Assembly (NCBI GenBank): GCA_026398535.1
Contig: JAPLSQ010000068.1
Coordinates: 1-39,770 of the forward strand
Length of the DNA stretch: 39,770 nt
DNA from: Candidatus Sumerlaeota bacterium
Lineage (GTDB): Bacteria > Sumerlaeota > Sumerlaeia > Sumerlaeales > Sumerlaeaceae
Reading direction: 5' to 3'
Made by a program: the position numbers and the translations under genes. Of this stretch, positions 8,780 to 16,212 are shown piece after piece (positions within the stretch are counted from its first letter, which is position 1; the number at the start of each line of letters is the position of its first letter). The notes below the pieces were generated by a model. It ran no database searches. It saw nothing but the letters and a program-made list of their open reading frames with translations, and was not told where the DNA came from.

Positions 8780-10360
8780 ATGGGTGTGAGCCTTTACGAT
8801 GAAATGAAGTCCCGGTTGCGGCTCATGACCGGGGGATTGAATCCGGCGCGCGGCGTCGCCGAAGACACATCGCCGCGCGCGATCCGCGAAATTGACGAGC
8901 GTCTTGTGCAGATGATCTGGCACGAGCAGTTGATCGATGCCGGCAATCTGACCGCCTGTTCCAAAAAACCGTTGCGCGTCCATGAGCCGGGTCAGTGGAA
9001 CAGCGGGGCGGGACCGGATTTCCGGCTGGCCGACCTCGAAATCGGCGGGCAGCGCATGCGCGGCGATGTGGAAATTCATCTCAACTCGGGCGACTGGGAG
9101 CGCCACAAACACGACCGCGATTTCGAATACAACAGCGTGATTCTGCACGTCTTCCTGCGCCGCGATGACACGGCGAATCATGATGTTCTGCACAACGGCA
9201 ACACCGTCGAGCGCCTTGAGCTTGAGCCCTTCGTGCGTCCTGATCTCGACACGGTGCGCCACGCGCTGGCCGCCGAGGATTTCGCATCGCCGGCGTCGCG
9301 CGCCGCAACGGCGCCATGCCAGGCGGCGCTGGAACAACTTGACCAGCCATTCCTGCGCGATTTCTTCACCGCCGCCGCCCGCCAGCGAATGGAAACGAAA
9401 ATCGCCCGGTTCGCCGCCCAGCGCGCCGGCGAATCGCCCGACCAGACGCTCTATCAGGCCGTCATGACCGCCATGGGACACAAGGGCGGCAAGACGCTCT
9501 ATTTCCTGCTCGCAAAGCGCGTCCCCATCGTGGAGCTCAAGGACTACCTGAGCGACACGCCCGACGAAGAATTGCCAACAGCGATCGAGTCCATCCTCCT
9601 GAACGTGGCGAACCTTGCCGCCGCGCCGCAGAGCACCCGCGAAGGCGGCTCATCGGAACCCTGCACATCACCGCCATACGACGCCGAGACTCAGGAGCAT
9701 CTCAACGCCATCAACCGCTGCTGGAGCGCGCTGTCAGGGTATTACCGCGATCGGATGATCCCGCCCACGCGCCGCTGGTTTGCCGGTATACGACCGGTGA
9801 ACTTCCCCGGACGGCGCATCGCGGGCGTGGCGCGCCTGCTCGTTTCGCTGGATTTCCGCCGCGGCCTCGCCGACACGCTCGTTCAGCGCGCCGAACAAGC
9901 AATGGCGCGCGATCCAAGGATGATGAAAGAATTCAAACGCGAAACCGCCGCGCTCATTTCGGCCGTCACCGTCGAACACGATTCCTATTGGAGCCGGCGA
10001 TTCACGCTCGGCGGCAAGCCCGCCGCGCGCCCGGCCCACCTGATCGGAGCCGGCCATGCCGCGTCTGTCTTCTTCAACGCCGCCCTGCCCATCCTTATCC
10101 TGTGCGCGCGCGAAACAGGCCGAACCGGCATCGAAGATTTCGCATGGCGGCTGTTCATGCACTATCCCGCCCTTCCCGGCAACACGATCACCCGTCATAT
10201 GCGCGCGCGCCTTTTCGGCGCGCCTGACGCCGCCCCCAAATGGCTTGATTTCCGGTTCGAGCGCGCCAACCAGGCGCTCTTCCAAATCTATTACGACTGC
10301 TGCGGCAATCCCGCGCGCGCAACAAACGGGTGCATGTTCTCGTCGCGCCTATGCCAATAA
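8780..10360 (+). CDS. DUF2851 family protein
   Basis: A 526-residue protein of unknown function. The N-terminal half carries the family hallmarks: ERLVQMIWHEQLI, a GQWNSGAGPDF motif, RGDVEIHLNSGDWERHKHD and YNSVILHVFLR. The EIH...WxxHxHD spacing looks like a metal or catalytic site, but no activity is established. The C-terminal part (~300-526) is helical. An AAAAGGA site sits directly against the ATG at 8780 and about six bases before a GTG at 8786, so the GTG is the better-spaced start; an ATG at 8705 is less likely. No operon partner is obvious. Confidence 0.85.
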   Translation: MGVSLYDEMKSRLRLMTGGLNPARGVAEDTSPRAIREIDERLVQMIWHEQLIDAGNLTACSKKPLRVHEPGQWNSGAGPDFRLADLEIGGQRMRGDVEIHLNSGDWERHKHDRDFEYNSVILHVFLRRDDTANHDVLHNGNTVERLELEPFVRPDLDTVRHALAAEDFASPASRAATAPCQAALEQLDQPFLRDFFTAAARQRMETKIARFAAQRAGESPDQTLYQAVMTAMGHKGGKTLYFLLAKRVPIVELKDYLSDTPDEELPTAIESILLNVANLAAAPQSTREGGSSEPCTSPPYDAETQEHLNAINRCWSALSGYYRDRMIPPTRRWFAGIRPVNFPGRRIAGVARLLVSLDFRRGLADTLVQRAEQAMARDPRMMKEFKRETAALISAVTVEHDSYWSRRFTLGGKPAARPAHLIGAGHAASVFFNAALPILILCARETGRTGIEDFAWRLFMHYPALPGNTITRHMRARLFGAPDAAPKWLDFRFERANQALFQIYYDCCGNPARATNGCMFSSRLCQ

Positions 10361-10399
10361 AACAGGAAAAAGCTTATGATTGGCGCCGCCTTCTGTGGT

Positions 10400-10415
10400 G
10401 TCCGCCACGGCGGAC
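10400..10415. repeat. short palindrome GTCCGCC-AC-GGCGGAC
   Basis: A 7-bp stem with a two-base centre, 40 bases after the DUF2851 stop codon. The inner TCCGCC..GGCGGA recurs in opposite orientation at 13731-13744. Confidence 0.6.
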
Positions 10416-10470
10416 TTGAGACCGACTCCCCCGGACGGAACGAAACGTTTTAGAGCGGTGTCAACTAATT

Positions 10471-10482
10471 GGTGACATCACC
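10471..10482. promoter_or_regulatory. palindrome GGTGACATCACC upstream of the pseudopilin
   Basis: A 5-bp inverted repeat with a two-base centre lies about 110 bases before the pseudopilin gene. An AT-rich stretch (TATATTAAAATATG) follows at 10497 and could hold a -10. It could be an operator; there is no direct support. Confidence 0.25.
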
Positions 10483-10588
10483 GAATGTTTCGCCGATATA
10501 TTAAAATATGGTCTGTTATTTGCTTGAATGACTGTTGGGCAATGTTGTTAGATCGTTCCAAATAAGTTCGCGCAAGGAGATCAAAGAA

Positions 10589-11269
10589 ATGGAATTTACG
10601 ATTGATCACCGGTTGAAAAGACGGCGTGGCTTCACGCTGATCGAATTGCTTATCGTTGTGGCCATCATCGCGATTCTTGCGGCCATCGCCGTGCCAAACT
10701 TCCTGGAAGCCCAGGTGCGCTCCAAAGTGTCGCGTTGCGCGGCCGACATGCGCAGCATCAGAACGGGACTCGAATCATACGCCATTGATAACAGCAAGTA
10801 TCCCGAAACCGACACAGGCGAAGCCAATCTGACCAAACCCGGCGTGGGCATGTTCCGCACGACAACGCCCGTGGCCTACCTGTCATCCGTTCCCAAATCC
10901 CCATTTGATGAAACACAGGTGGGCAATCCCGGCTCGCCCAAGAACTGCAACAGGCTGGGCATCTATCTTTATGTCCGCGCCCAGATACCCGTCGGCGTCA
11001 GCGGTGTGCAGGACGCAAACAACAACGGCATTGACGATGACTATGAGGCCGACCGCATCGCTTACATCGCGCAAAACGGAAGCCTGGCGATCAACATGGC
11101 TGTGCGCGCCACGGGACAGTGGGAAGTGAAAAGCGTCGGGCCGAACAACGTTGACGACCGCCACACGATAGGACTGAGCGCGCGCATCTACGATCCGACA
11201 AACGGCACCGTTTCCGCGGGCGACATGGTCATCTACAGCGATTCACAGGGATTCGCGCAGACGCGCTGA
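10589..11269 (+). CDS. type II secretion/type IV pilin-like pseudopilin with an EF-hand-like loop
   Basis: A 226-residue prepilin. The leader ends in RRRG; cleavage would fall after G14, leaving F15 at +1 and E19 at +5 (FTLIELL), then a hydrophobic helix and the NFLEAQVRSKVSR...DMRSIRTGLESYAIDNSKYP segment typical of GspG-like pseudopilins. Residues 142-153 read DANNNGIDDDYE, which fits a 12-residue EF-hand or dockerin-type calcium loop (D1, N3, N5, G6, D9, E12). The end (YDPTNGTVSAGDMVIYSDSQGF) is a common tail in pseudopilins of PVC-like phyla. ATG 10589 follows AAGGAGA at 8 bases. The gene lies 65 bases before a secreted protein, probably co-transcribed. No secretion machinery genes are in view. 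Confidence 0.88.
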   Translation: MEFTIDHRLKRRRGFTLIELLIVVAIIAILAAIAVPNFLEAQVRSKVSRCAADMRSIRTGLESYAIDNSKYPETDTGEANLTKPGVGMFRTTTPVAYLSSVPKSPFDETQVGNPGSPKNCNRLGIYLYVRAQIPVGVSGVQDANNNGIDDDYEADRIAYIAQNGSLAINMAVRATGQWEVKSVGPNNVDDRHTIGLSARIYDPTNGTVSAGDMVIYSDSQGFAQTR

Positions 11270-11334
11270 TCCCCCCCTCCACTCACGGCAACAAATTTAA
11301 TATTATATGTCAAAGGAGACAGAAGGAGATCATC

Positions 11335-12861
11335 ATGAGATTCAAAACATTCATCAGCGCAGCAATGGCGCTTGCGGTAACATGTGTGACGCATGCGCTG
11401 TTCGCGGTTTTCCCCACCCCCCCGTTGTATGTGACCGGCATCGGGCCCGTGTTTGACCCGGCTTGGTCGCCCGGCACGCCCGAATACCAGATGACGGCGC
11501 TTGGCGACGGCATCTTCTACGCCGACATCACGGCAAAGGGACAGGGCGGCGGCGGCGCCTGCACTTTCGAGTGGAAGGCGGTTGGATCTTCGTGGTCCGA
11601 TGGTGATGCGCCGCAGGACAACGCCACAGGCGTGGCCGAGACCACGGGAAGCGTCATCCGGTTGCTCGTGGACACGGTGGCAAGGACGGACGGTTTCCTC
11701 CCCAATGTGGGCGAGTACGGCGCCAGGGGCGTGTGCTGCACCGAGCCGTCGGTCGTGTACACAACGGATGTCGTGCGCGCGACGGGCAACTTCATCAGTG
11801 AGCTTGGCGGCACGAACTGGGATGCCAGCAGCACCTATACGGTCATGTACGATGACGGCACCCATGGCGACGAGGTTGCTGGCGATAGCACTTACACGCT
11901 GGCGATGAGCGGATTGACCGCCGGAAATTACGAGTTCAAGATCTCGTTCAGCGGCGAGTGGAACCGGCAGATCAGTACCACTGGTTTCACCTCTGCGGGC
12001 GGCAACATTCCGTTCAAATCTCTTGGTCCCGCCGACAATCTCAAGATACTGGCCGACGTCAAGCACGGACGCACCAAGATCGTGAGCAACATGGCCGTGC
12101 CGGGGCCGCCCTTCTACGGCGTTTCAGCCGCATGGGGGTTGAGCATGAACAGCTCGACTGTTCTGTTCGATGACGGCACCTGCGGCGACGTCACGGCGGG
12201 TGACAAGATTTACTCGCGTGCCTTCGCTGTCAACGCGCCCACACAATACACCCTCAAGGCGCAGCAGGGCGTCGGTCCGGAATACCCCGGAACAGGCAGT
12301 GTGGGCGGCTTCCCACCCGGCGGCTATCCGTTTGAAACCGTGACGACAGGCCAGATTATTCTGATGCAGTTCGACACGAATGTGTTGGCAGACAGCTATG
12401 TGCCCAACACGCGCTATGTGTGGACGGATCCCGTCTCGCGGCGCATTCCGCCTTATGTCCAGGCGATCGGCGATTTCATGATCGACCTTGGCGGAGCGGG
12501 CAACTGGAACAACTCGGATCCCAACTTCCAGCTTCTTGACAACGGTTTGAACGGCGATGTGGTGGCGGGCGATAACATATTCGCAGCGACATTCGCCAAT
12601 CCCGCCGGCGTGCCGAGCCGGCAGTATAAAGCCATCGGCCTGCAAGGATCATGGGAGTATCAGTTCGGTGGAGCCGGCGACGGATATACGCGCAACGGCA
12701 ACAACCCGACGATAATCATTGATGTGCCGGCGCCCGCGAATGTCATCTTCCAGACGGACGCCACAACAGGGCGCATCGGCATCGGGGGCAACCTGCCCAC
12801 AAGGCCGCCAACGATCAACGCACAAGCGCCAACAGACGTTGCCGACTGGATGTTGTATTAA
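11335..12861 (+). CDS. secreted protein with DDGxxGDxxAGD repeats (choice-of-anchor-like)
   Basis: A 508-residue exported protein; the signal peptide (about 1-25) ends near HALFA. Three clear repeat units contain DDGTHGDEVAGDSTY (~residue 168), DDGTCGDVTAGDKIY (~274) and DNGLNGDVVAGDNIF (~396); a fourth, degenerate one (GDGIFYADI) is near residue 55. The Asp/Gly-rich loops may bind calcium. The last domain (~420-508) contains SRQYKAIGLQGSWEYQFGG and ends DVADWMLY; it parallels the C-terminus of the protein at 5180. A function in binding or display is inferred; no catalytic motif is seen. Good ribosome site (GAAGGAG) 8-9 bases before the ATG. A strong terminator follows. Confidence 0.75.
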   Translation: MRFKTFISAAMALAVTCVTHALFAVFPTPPLYVTGIGPVFDPAWSPGTPEYQMTALGDGIFYADITAKGQGGGGACTFEWKAVGSSWSDGDAPQDNATGVAETTGSVIRLLVDTVARTDGFLPNVGEYGARGVCCTEPSVVYTTDVVRATGNFISELGGTNWDASSTYTVMYDDGTHGDEVAGDSTYTLAMSGLTAGNYEFKISFSGEWNRQISTTGFTSAGGNIPFKSLGPADNLKILADVKHGRTKIVSNMAVPGPPFYGVSAAWGLSMNSSTVLFDDGTCGDVTAGDKIYSRAFAVNAPTQYTLKAQQGVGPEYPGTGSVGGFPPGGYPFETVTTGQIILMQFDTNVLADSYVPNTRYVWTDPVSRRIPPYVQAIGDFMIDLGGAGNWNNSDPNFQLLDNGLNGDVVAGDNIFAATFANPAGVPSRQYKAIGLQGSWEYQFGGAGDGYTRNGNNPTIIIDVPAPANVIFQTDATTGRIGIGGNLPTRPPTINAQAPTDVADWMLY

Positions 12862-12885
12862 GAATCGCATATAGAAATATAGGAT

Positions 12886-12922
12886 CGGCCGCTCCCGGCG
12901 TTGCGGAAGCGGCCGCTTTTTT
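12886..12922 (+). terminator. intrinsic terminator
   Basis: CGGCCGCT and AGCGGCCG form an 8-bp stem with inner pairing, followed by C and six T. It ends the pseudopilin/secreted-protein unit. Confidence 0.9.
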
Positions 12923-12997
12923 ACGGATTGAAAGCGGACACACGGAAGCAAGGATGAGATTGCGAGAGCATATCCTTCACATCAATCAGTCATCGAT

Positions 12998-13017
12998 CCG
13001 CCGGACAAGCCCGGCGG
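12998..13017. repeat. 7-bp inverted repeat
   Basis: CCGCCGG, six bases, CCGGCGG. No T run follows, so it is not a terminator. Confidence 0.4.
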
Positions 13018-13120
13018 TGACGGACAGGCGATGCCGTCCATCAAAGAAATTGCTCGCCTTTTTTGGAGTCTCATCTCCAATTATGCAGTGATCAGGTATG
13101 AGATGTTTCCAAATCGCACC

Positions 13121-13351
13121 ATGACACGGAATGCGCTGAGCGGCATTGTGCTCGCATTATTGCTGGCGCTATTTTCTTATGCCGCCTATGGTGAAGACTT
13201 GACATCCGCCTTCTCGTGGCGCTCCGAGTGCGCTGTCATCAAGAGAGAAATCAAGCAGATGTGGAGGGAAAGCCCCATCCGCGCGGGCATGAGCCGCGTC
13301 AAGCGCTATGCGCTTCTCCTGAAAGACCAAGCGCGGTGCGATGCCCCATAA
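13121..13351 (+). CDS. small hypothetical exported protein (doubtful)
   Basis: An open frame of 76 residues from ATG 13121 (upstream in-frame ATGs at 13103 and 13031). It has a signal-peptide-like start (hydrophobic SGIVLALLLALFSYAAYG followed by ED) and a basic, helical remainder. I recognise no family. ATG 13103 has a weak AGG site at six bases; 13121 has none. It lies in a region of several hundred bases (12923-13564) with no other gene, and its base composition does not clearly mark it as coding. Confidence 0.35.
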   Translation: MTRNALSGIVLALLLALFSYAAYGEDLTSAFSWRSECAVIKREIKQMWRESPIRAGMSRVKRYALLLKDQARCDAP

Positions 13352-13564
13352 ATGCGGCAAGGACGCACATCATATCGCCCACTACATCGGGCAGACAGCG
13401 CTTTTGCTGAAACACTTTTTCCATTTTGTTGTCTCTCGTTTGGCCAAAACGCGGCGCGTCACTTTATTGTTGCGCGCGGCGCGCCGTTGTGTCAGGCCAA
13501 GCGTCTGCGTTGTGCCATAAGAAACGACACGCGCATCGGGTTTTATTTTACGAAAGGAAGATGA
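13352..13564. other. intergenic stretch upstream of the bS22/COX24-like gene
   Basis: Nothing recognisable apart from GC-rich inverted segments around 13475-13500 and a purine-rich ribosome site (AAAGGAAG) just before the small gene at 13565. Confidence 0.4.
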
Positions 13565-13654
13565 ATGGGAAGCGTAGTCAAAAAGCGCCGCAAGAAGATT
13601 CGCAAGCACAAGTATAAAAAACTGCGCAAACGCATGCGCCACCAGCGCAAGTGA
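13565..13654 (+). CDS. AURKAIP1/COX24 domain protein (bS22-like ribosomal protein), 29 aa
   Basis: A 29-residue, extremely basic protein beginning MGSVVKKRRKKIRKHKYKK and ending RHQRK. It matches the short bacterial AURKAIP1/COX24 family (for example mycobacterial bS22, which sits in the small ribosomal subunit). GSV-x-KKRRK at the start and the RH/RV-QRK end are the family marks. The gene has a strong ribosome site (AAAGGAAG) and is followed by a terminator-like hairpin. A ribosome role is inferred from the family. Confidence 0.85.
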   Translation: MGSVVKKRRKKIRKHKYKKLRKRMRHQRK

Positions 13655-13673
13655 TGCGTAGCTGACCATCATC

Positions 13674-13746
13674 GCTCCGCCGCGCGCGGACACGTTTTTC
13701 AGGATACGGTTTGGCCATATCCGGCGCGTGTCCGCCGTGGCGGAGC
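13674..13746. repeat. nested inverted repeat with terminator-like first arm
   Basis: The arms at 13674-13694 and 13727-13746 (outer parts GCTCCGCC and GCGGACACG on one side, CGTGTCCGC and GCGGAGC on the other) are near-perfect inverted copies. The spacer holds a second small stem (GGATA at 13702-13706, TATCC closing it). Each arm also folds on itself. Confidence 0.7.
13676..13699 (+). terminator. probable intrinsic terminator of the COX24-like gene
   Basis: TCCGC-CGCGC-GCGGA is followed by CACG and five T, 21 bases after the stop codon. Confidence 0.55.
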
Positions 13747-13770
13747 ATTTACTGACTCGGGCAAAGGGCG

Positions 13771-14667
13771 ATGCGACTCGAGACGCGGCGCAAACTATGG
13801 GGGGTGTTTTTCGCGGGACCAAACTTACTGCTGTTCGCAGCGTTTGTGCTGGTGCCGGTGGTGGGGGTGTTTTTACTCTCGTTTCAGGATTACCAGGCGG
13901 GGCGCGGCATCTTCCGAAGTCCGTGGGTTGGCATTGCCAATTTCAGCGACTTGCTGTTCAATCCCGTCTTCGCGCGGGATTTCTGGATTGCCTTGGTGAA
14001 CACGGGCGTGATCACGCTCGTTCTGGCGCCGGTGAACATTGGCATCGCGCTGGTCATCGCGGCAATGATCTTTCCCCTTGCGCCGCGCGCACAAAATTTT
14101 TTCAAGGCAGCCTTTTATCTGCCGGGTATTATCAGCGCCGTGATCCTCGCGATCATCTGGCAGTGGATGTTCACCGAACACAACGGCCTGATCAACCTTT
14201 GCTTGCGCGCTCTTGGGTTCCAGCCCGTGGGATGGTTCAGCGGGCGGTGGTCGGCGGTCCTCACCATCGTCCTCAGCAGCATCCCTTACGCGCCCGGAGG
14301 CGGCATCATCCTCTACCTTGCGGCGCTTGGGCGCGTGCCGCAGGAGCTCATCGAGGCGGCTGACATTGACGGCGCCTCGCCGCTCCAGCGCTGGCGCGCC
14401 GTGATTCTGCCGCTGCTCAAACCCACCACGCTCTACCTTGTCGTCATCAGCACCATCGAATCGTTTAAAATTTTCACGCCTGTTTACGTCATGACGCGCG
14501 GGCGCCCCGCCAACCAGTCCACATCCCTCGTGTTCGAAATATATCAAAATGCCTTTGACTCCAGCGAGTTCGGCTTGGCCAGCGCCGAGGCCGTCATCTT
14601 GTTCGCCATCGTCATGATCTTCGCCGTGGCGCAATTCCGCTTCCTGCAGAGCGATGAGGAGTTCTGA
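13771..14667 (+). CDS. orphan sugar-type ABC transporter permease (MalF/UgpA-like)
   Basis: A 298-residue membrane protein with about six transmembrane helices. The cytoplasmic EAA loop is clear: EAADIDGASPLQRWRAVILPLLKP near residues 195-218. This family forms heterodimers with a MalG/UgpE-type permease, with a periplasmic binding protein and an MsmX/UgpC-like ATPase, to import oligosaccharides or glycerol-3-phosphate. None of these partners is nearby: the gene is flanked by the COX24-like gene and tRNA-Ala. It either works with distant partners or is a remnant. The ATG at 13771 has a poorly spaced AAGGG site. Confidence 0.88.
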   Translation: MRLETRRKLWGVFFAGPNLLLFAAFVLVPVVGVFLLSFQDYQAGRGIFRSPWVGIANFSDLLFNPVFARDFWIALVNTGVITLVLAPVNIGIALVIAAMIFPLAPRAQNFFKAAFYLPGIISAVILAIIWQWMFTEHNGLINLCLRALGFQPVGWFSGRWSAVLTIVLSSIPYAPGGGIILYLAALGRVPQELIEAADIDGASPLQRWRAVILPLLKPTTLYLVVISTIESFKIFTPVYVMTRGRPANQSTSLVFEIYQNAFDSSEFGLASAEAVILFAIVMIFAVAQFRFLQSDEEF

Positions 14668-14913
14668 GGAAAAAACAGGGACGAAATCGGAAAAACGCCT
14701 GCATTCACATGCGTACCCGGTCCGACATGATATTCAATTCGTTGTTTTGCCGAAATTTAACCCAATCCCAGCCGCGTCAACGTTCCTGCAAAAACAGGAG
14801 GGGAAGATCCGATATATGAGCGGTCTGGATAATCCTTGGGAGGGTCGGGGGGGCACGAATAGCATGCAAATAAAAGCGGGCGGTGCTTGTAGGCCCCCTT
14901 CGCAACCCTCGTT

Positions 14914-14989
14914 GGGGGCATAGCTCAGCTGGGAGAGCATCAGGCTGGCAGTCTGAGGGTCAGGGGTTCGAATCCCCTTGCCTCCACCA
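14914..14989 (+). tRNA. tRNA-Ala (GGC)
   Basis: A complete cloverleaf: acceptor GGGGGCA/TGCCTCC with the alanine identity pair G3-U70, D stem GCTC/GAGC, anticodon loop CTGGCAG with anticodon GGC, T arm AGGGG-TTCGAAT-CCCCT, discriminator A and an encoded CCA (14987-14989). No variable-arm expansion. Confidence 0.97.
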
Positions 14990-15059
14990 TTCATTTTTCC
15001 CCATTCGTCCCCGGTCATTTGTGTGTCGTTGCGCGCAAAGGGGTTGCGTGCCGCGCCCC

Positions 15060-16163
15060 TCACAGCGGCGCCAGCGGCCAGAAGACCTCCTTGAACACCC
15101 GGATATAATCTCTGAACTGATCCAGCGACACATCGGGCGGCAGGCGGTGATCGGGCAGCGGGATGAAACCGCCCTCGGCCACGGTTGCGCGCATGGGTTC
15201 GAGGTGTTCGCGCAACGCGCGTTCGCCGCGCGGGATCACCAGCTTGTCGACGCCTCCCATTATGCGCAACTGTTTGCCCCAGCGCCGGCGCAACTCCACA
15301 GGGCTGGCCCGCCATGTGCCCACCTCGATGGGAAACAGGATGTCGATCCCCGAATCCAGCCAGTGCCCGATAAGAGCCTCCACGTTTCCGTCGCTGTCGA
15401 GCATTACGAACGGCACGCCCATGCCCTTGTAGAACTCCGCCAGCCGCCTGTAGTAGAGTTTGTAGATTCGATCGAAAGTCCTCGGCGAAATGAGCGGGCC
15501 CGTATTGAAGCAGCAATCCTCGAAGATGTATACGAGGTCAAAATCCGCCATCTTGAGCAGCGGCCGGTTGACCTCGGCGTAGAACCATGCAAGGTAATCG
15601 ACTATTTCCTCGCAGAGCGCAGGGTCGTCAAATGCCAACATGGAAATCTGCTCGATCCCCATCCAGTCGCGCACCCACCCGAAGAGCGATCCGCCGAGCA
15701 TGACGCGGAAATTCTCGCGCGCTTTGAGGCGCTCCAGCGCCTTCTGCCATCCCGCCTGCAACCGGCGCGGATCATGGGGATTGAGGTGCGCGAGAAACCG
15801 CCGCCAGTCCGCGCGTTCGGGCTTGAGCGCATACTCGAGATGCTGGGGGATGGAACTTCCATGCTTGCTGTGCTTGTCCACACCGCCCAGCGGCGTGCGC
15901 CATATTGCGTAATCCGCGGTCTCCTCCAGAAGCTGTCCCTCTTCCTCCGAAATCGGATGAATATTGACGATGCCATATCCGTCCCACATCCCCCGCTCCC
16001 AGTCGGGGTCCATGTCGACGGCTTGGGGGATGTCGCCCTCGCTGGCTAATCCTTCGCTCAGCCAGCGGGTCAATGTTTCGGGCCATGTGCCGAAATAGAG
16101 AGCCGGGACGCGGTCGAATGGCTCATAGTTCATGACGGCGCGGAAGCGTTCGCGGTGGTTCAT
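15060..16163 (-). CDS. uroporphyrinogen decarboxylase (URO-D) family protein, HxC motif absent
   Basis: A 367-residue protein of the URO-D superfamily, which includes HemE and corrinoid:cofactor methyltransferases such as MtaA. The start is MNHRERFRAVMNYEPFDRVPAL, the standard N-terminus of this group. Late segments (VYIFEDCCFNTGPLISP, GVDKLVIPRG) fit the TIM barrel. At the site where zinc-dependent members have His-x-Cys this protein has MLDSDGN; a His is present later (PDHRLPPD). It may therefore not be a zinc methyltransferase. It is not a typical HemE. It lies 49 bases downstream of a related gene on the same strand, probably in one operon. Upstream in-frame ATGs lack ribosome sites. Confidence 0.85.
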   Translation of the reverse strand: MNHRERFRAVMNYEPFDRVPALYFGTWPETLTRWLSEGLASEGDIPQAVDMDPDWERGMWDGYGIVNIHPISEEEGQLLEETADYAIWRTPLGGVDKHSKHGSSIPQHLEYALKPERADWRRFLAHLNPHDPRRLQAGWQKALERLKARENFRVMLGGSLFGWVRDWMGIEQISMLAFDDPALCEEIVDYLAWFYAEVNRPLLKMADFDLVYIFEDCCFNTGPLISPRTFDRIYKLYYRRLAEFYKGMGVPFVMLDSDGNVEALIGHWLDSGIDILFPIEVGTWRASPVELRRRWGKQLRIMGGVDKLVIPRGERALREHLEPMRATVAEGGFIPLPDHRLPPDVSLDQFRDYIRVFKEVFWPLAPL

Positions 16164-16212
16164 TGGTGAATTGCCGTGCAGACGCCCGGCATTCCCGTTC
16201 ATTTGATGTGCG

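Noticed and set aside
14734..15516. Minus-strand frame containing GIRTPDPQTASLMLSQLSYAP
   Set aside because: This is the well-known antisense translation of a tRNA (here tRNA-Ala at 14914-14989), and the rest overlaps the URO-D gene in another frame.
14883..16049. Plus-strand frame containing GHSSAGRASGWQSEGQGFESP
   Set aside because: This is the sense-strand translation of the same tRNA followed by the antisense of the URO-D gene; not a protein.
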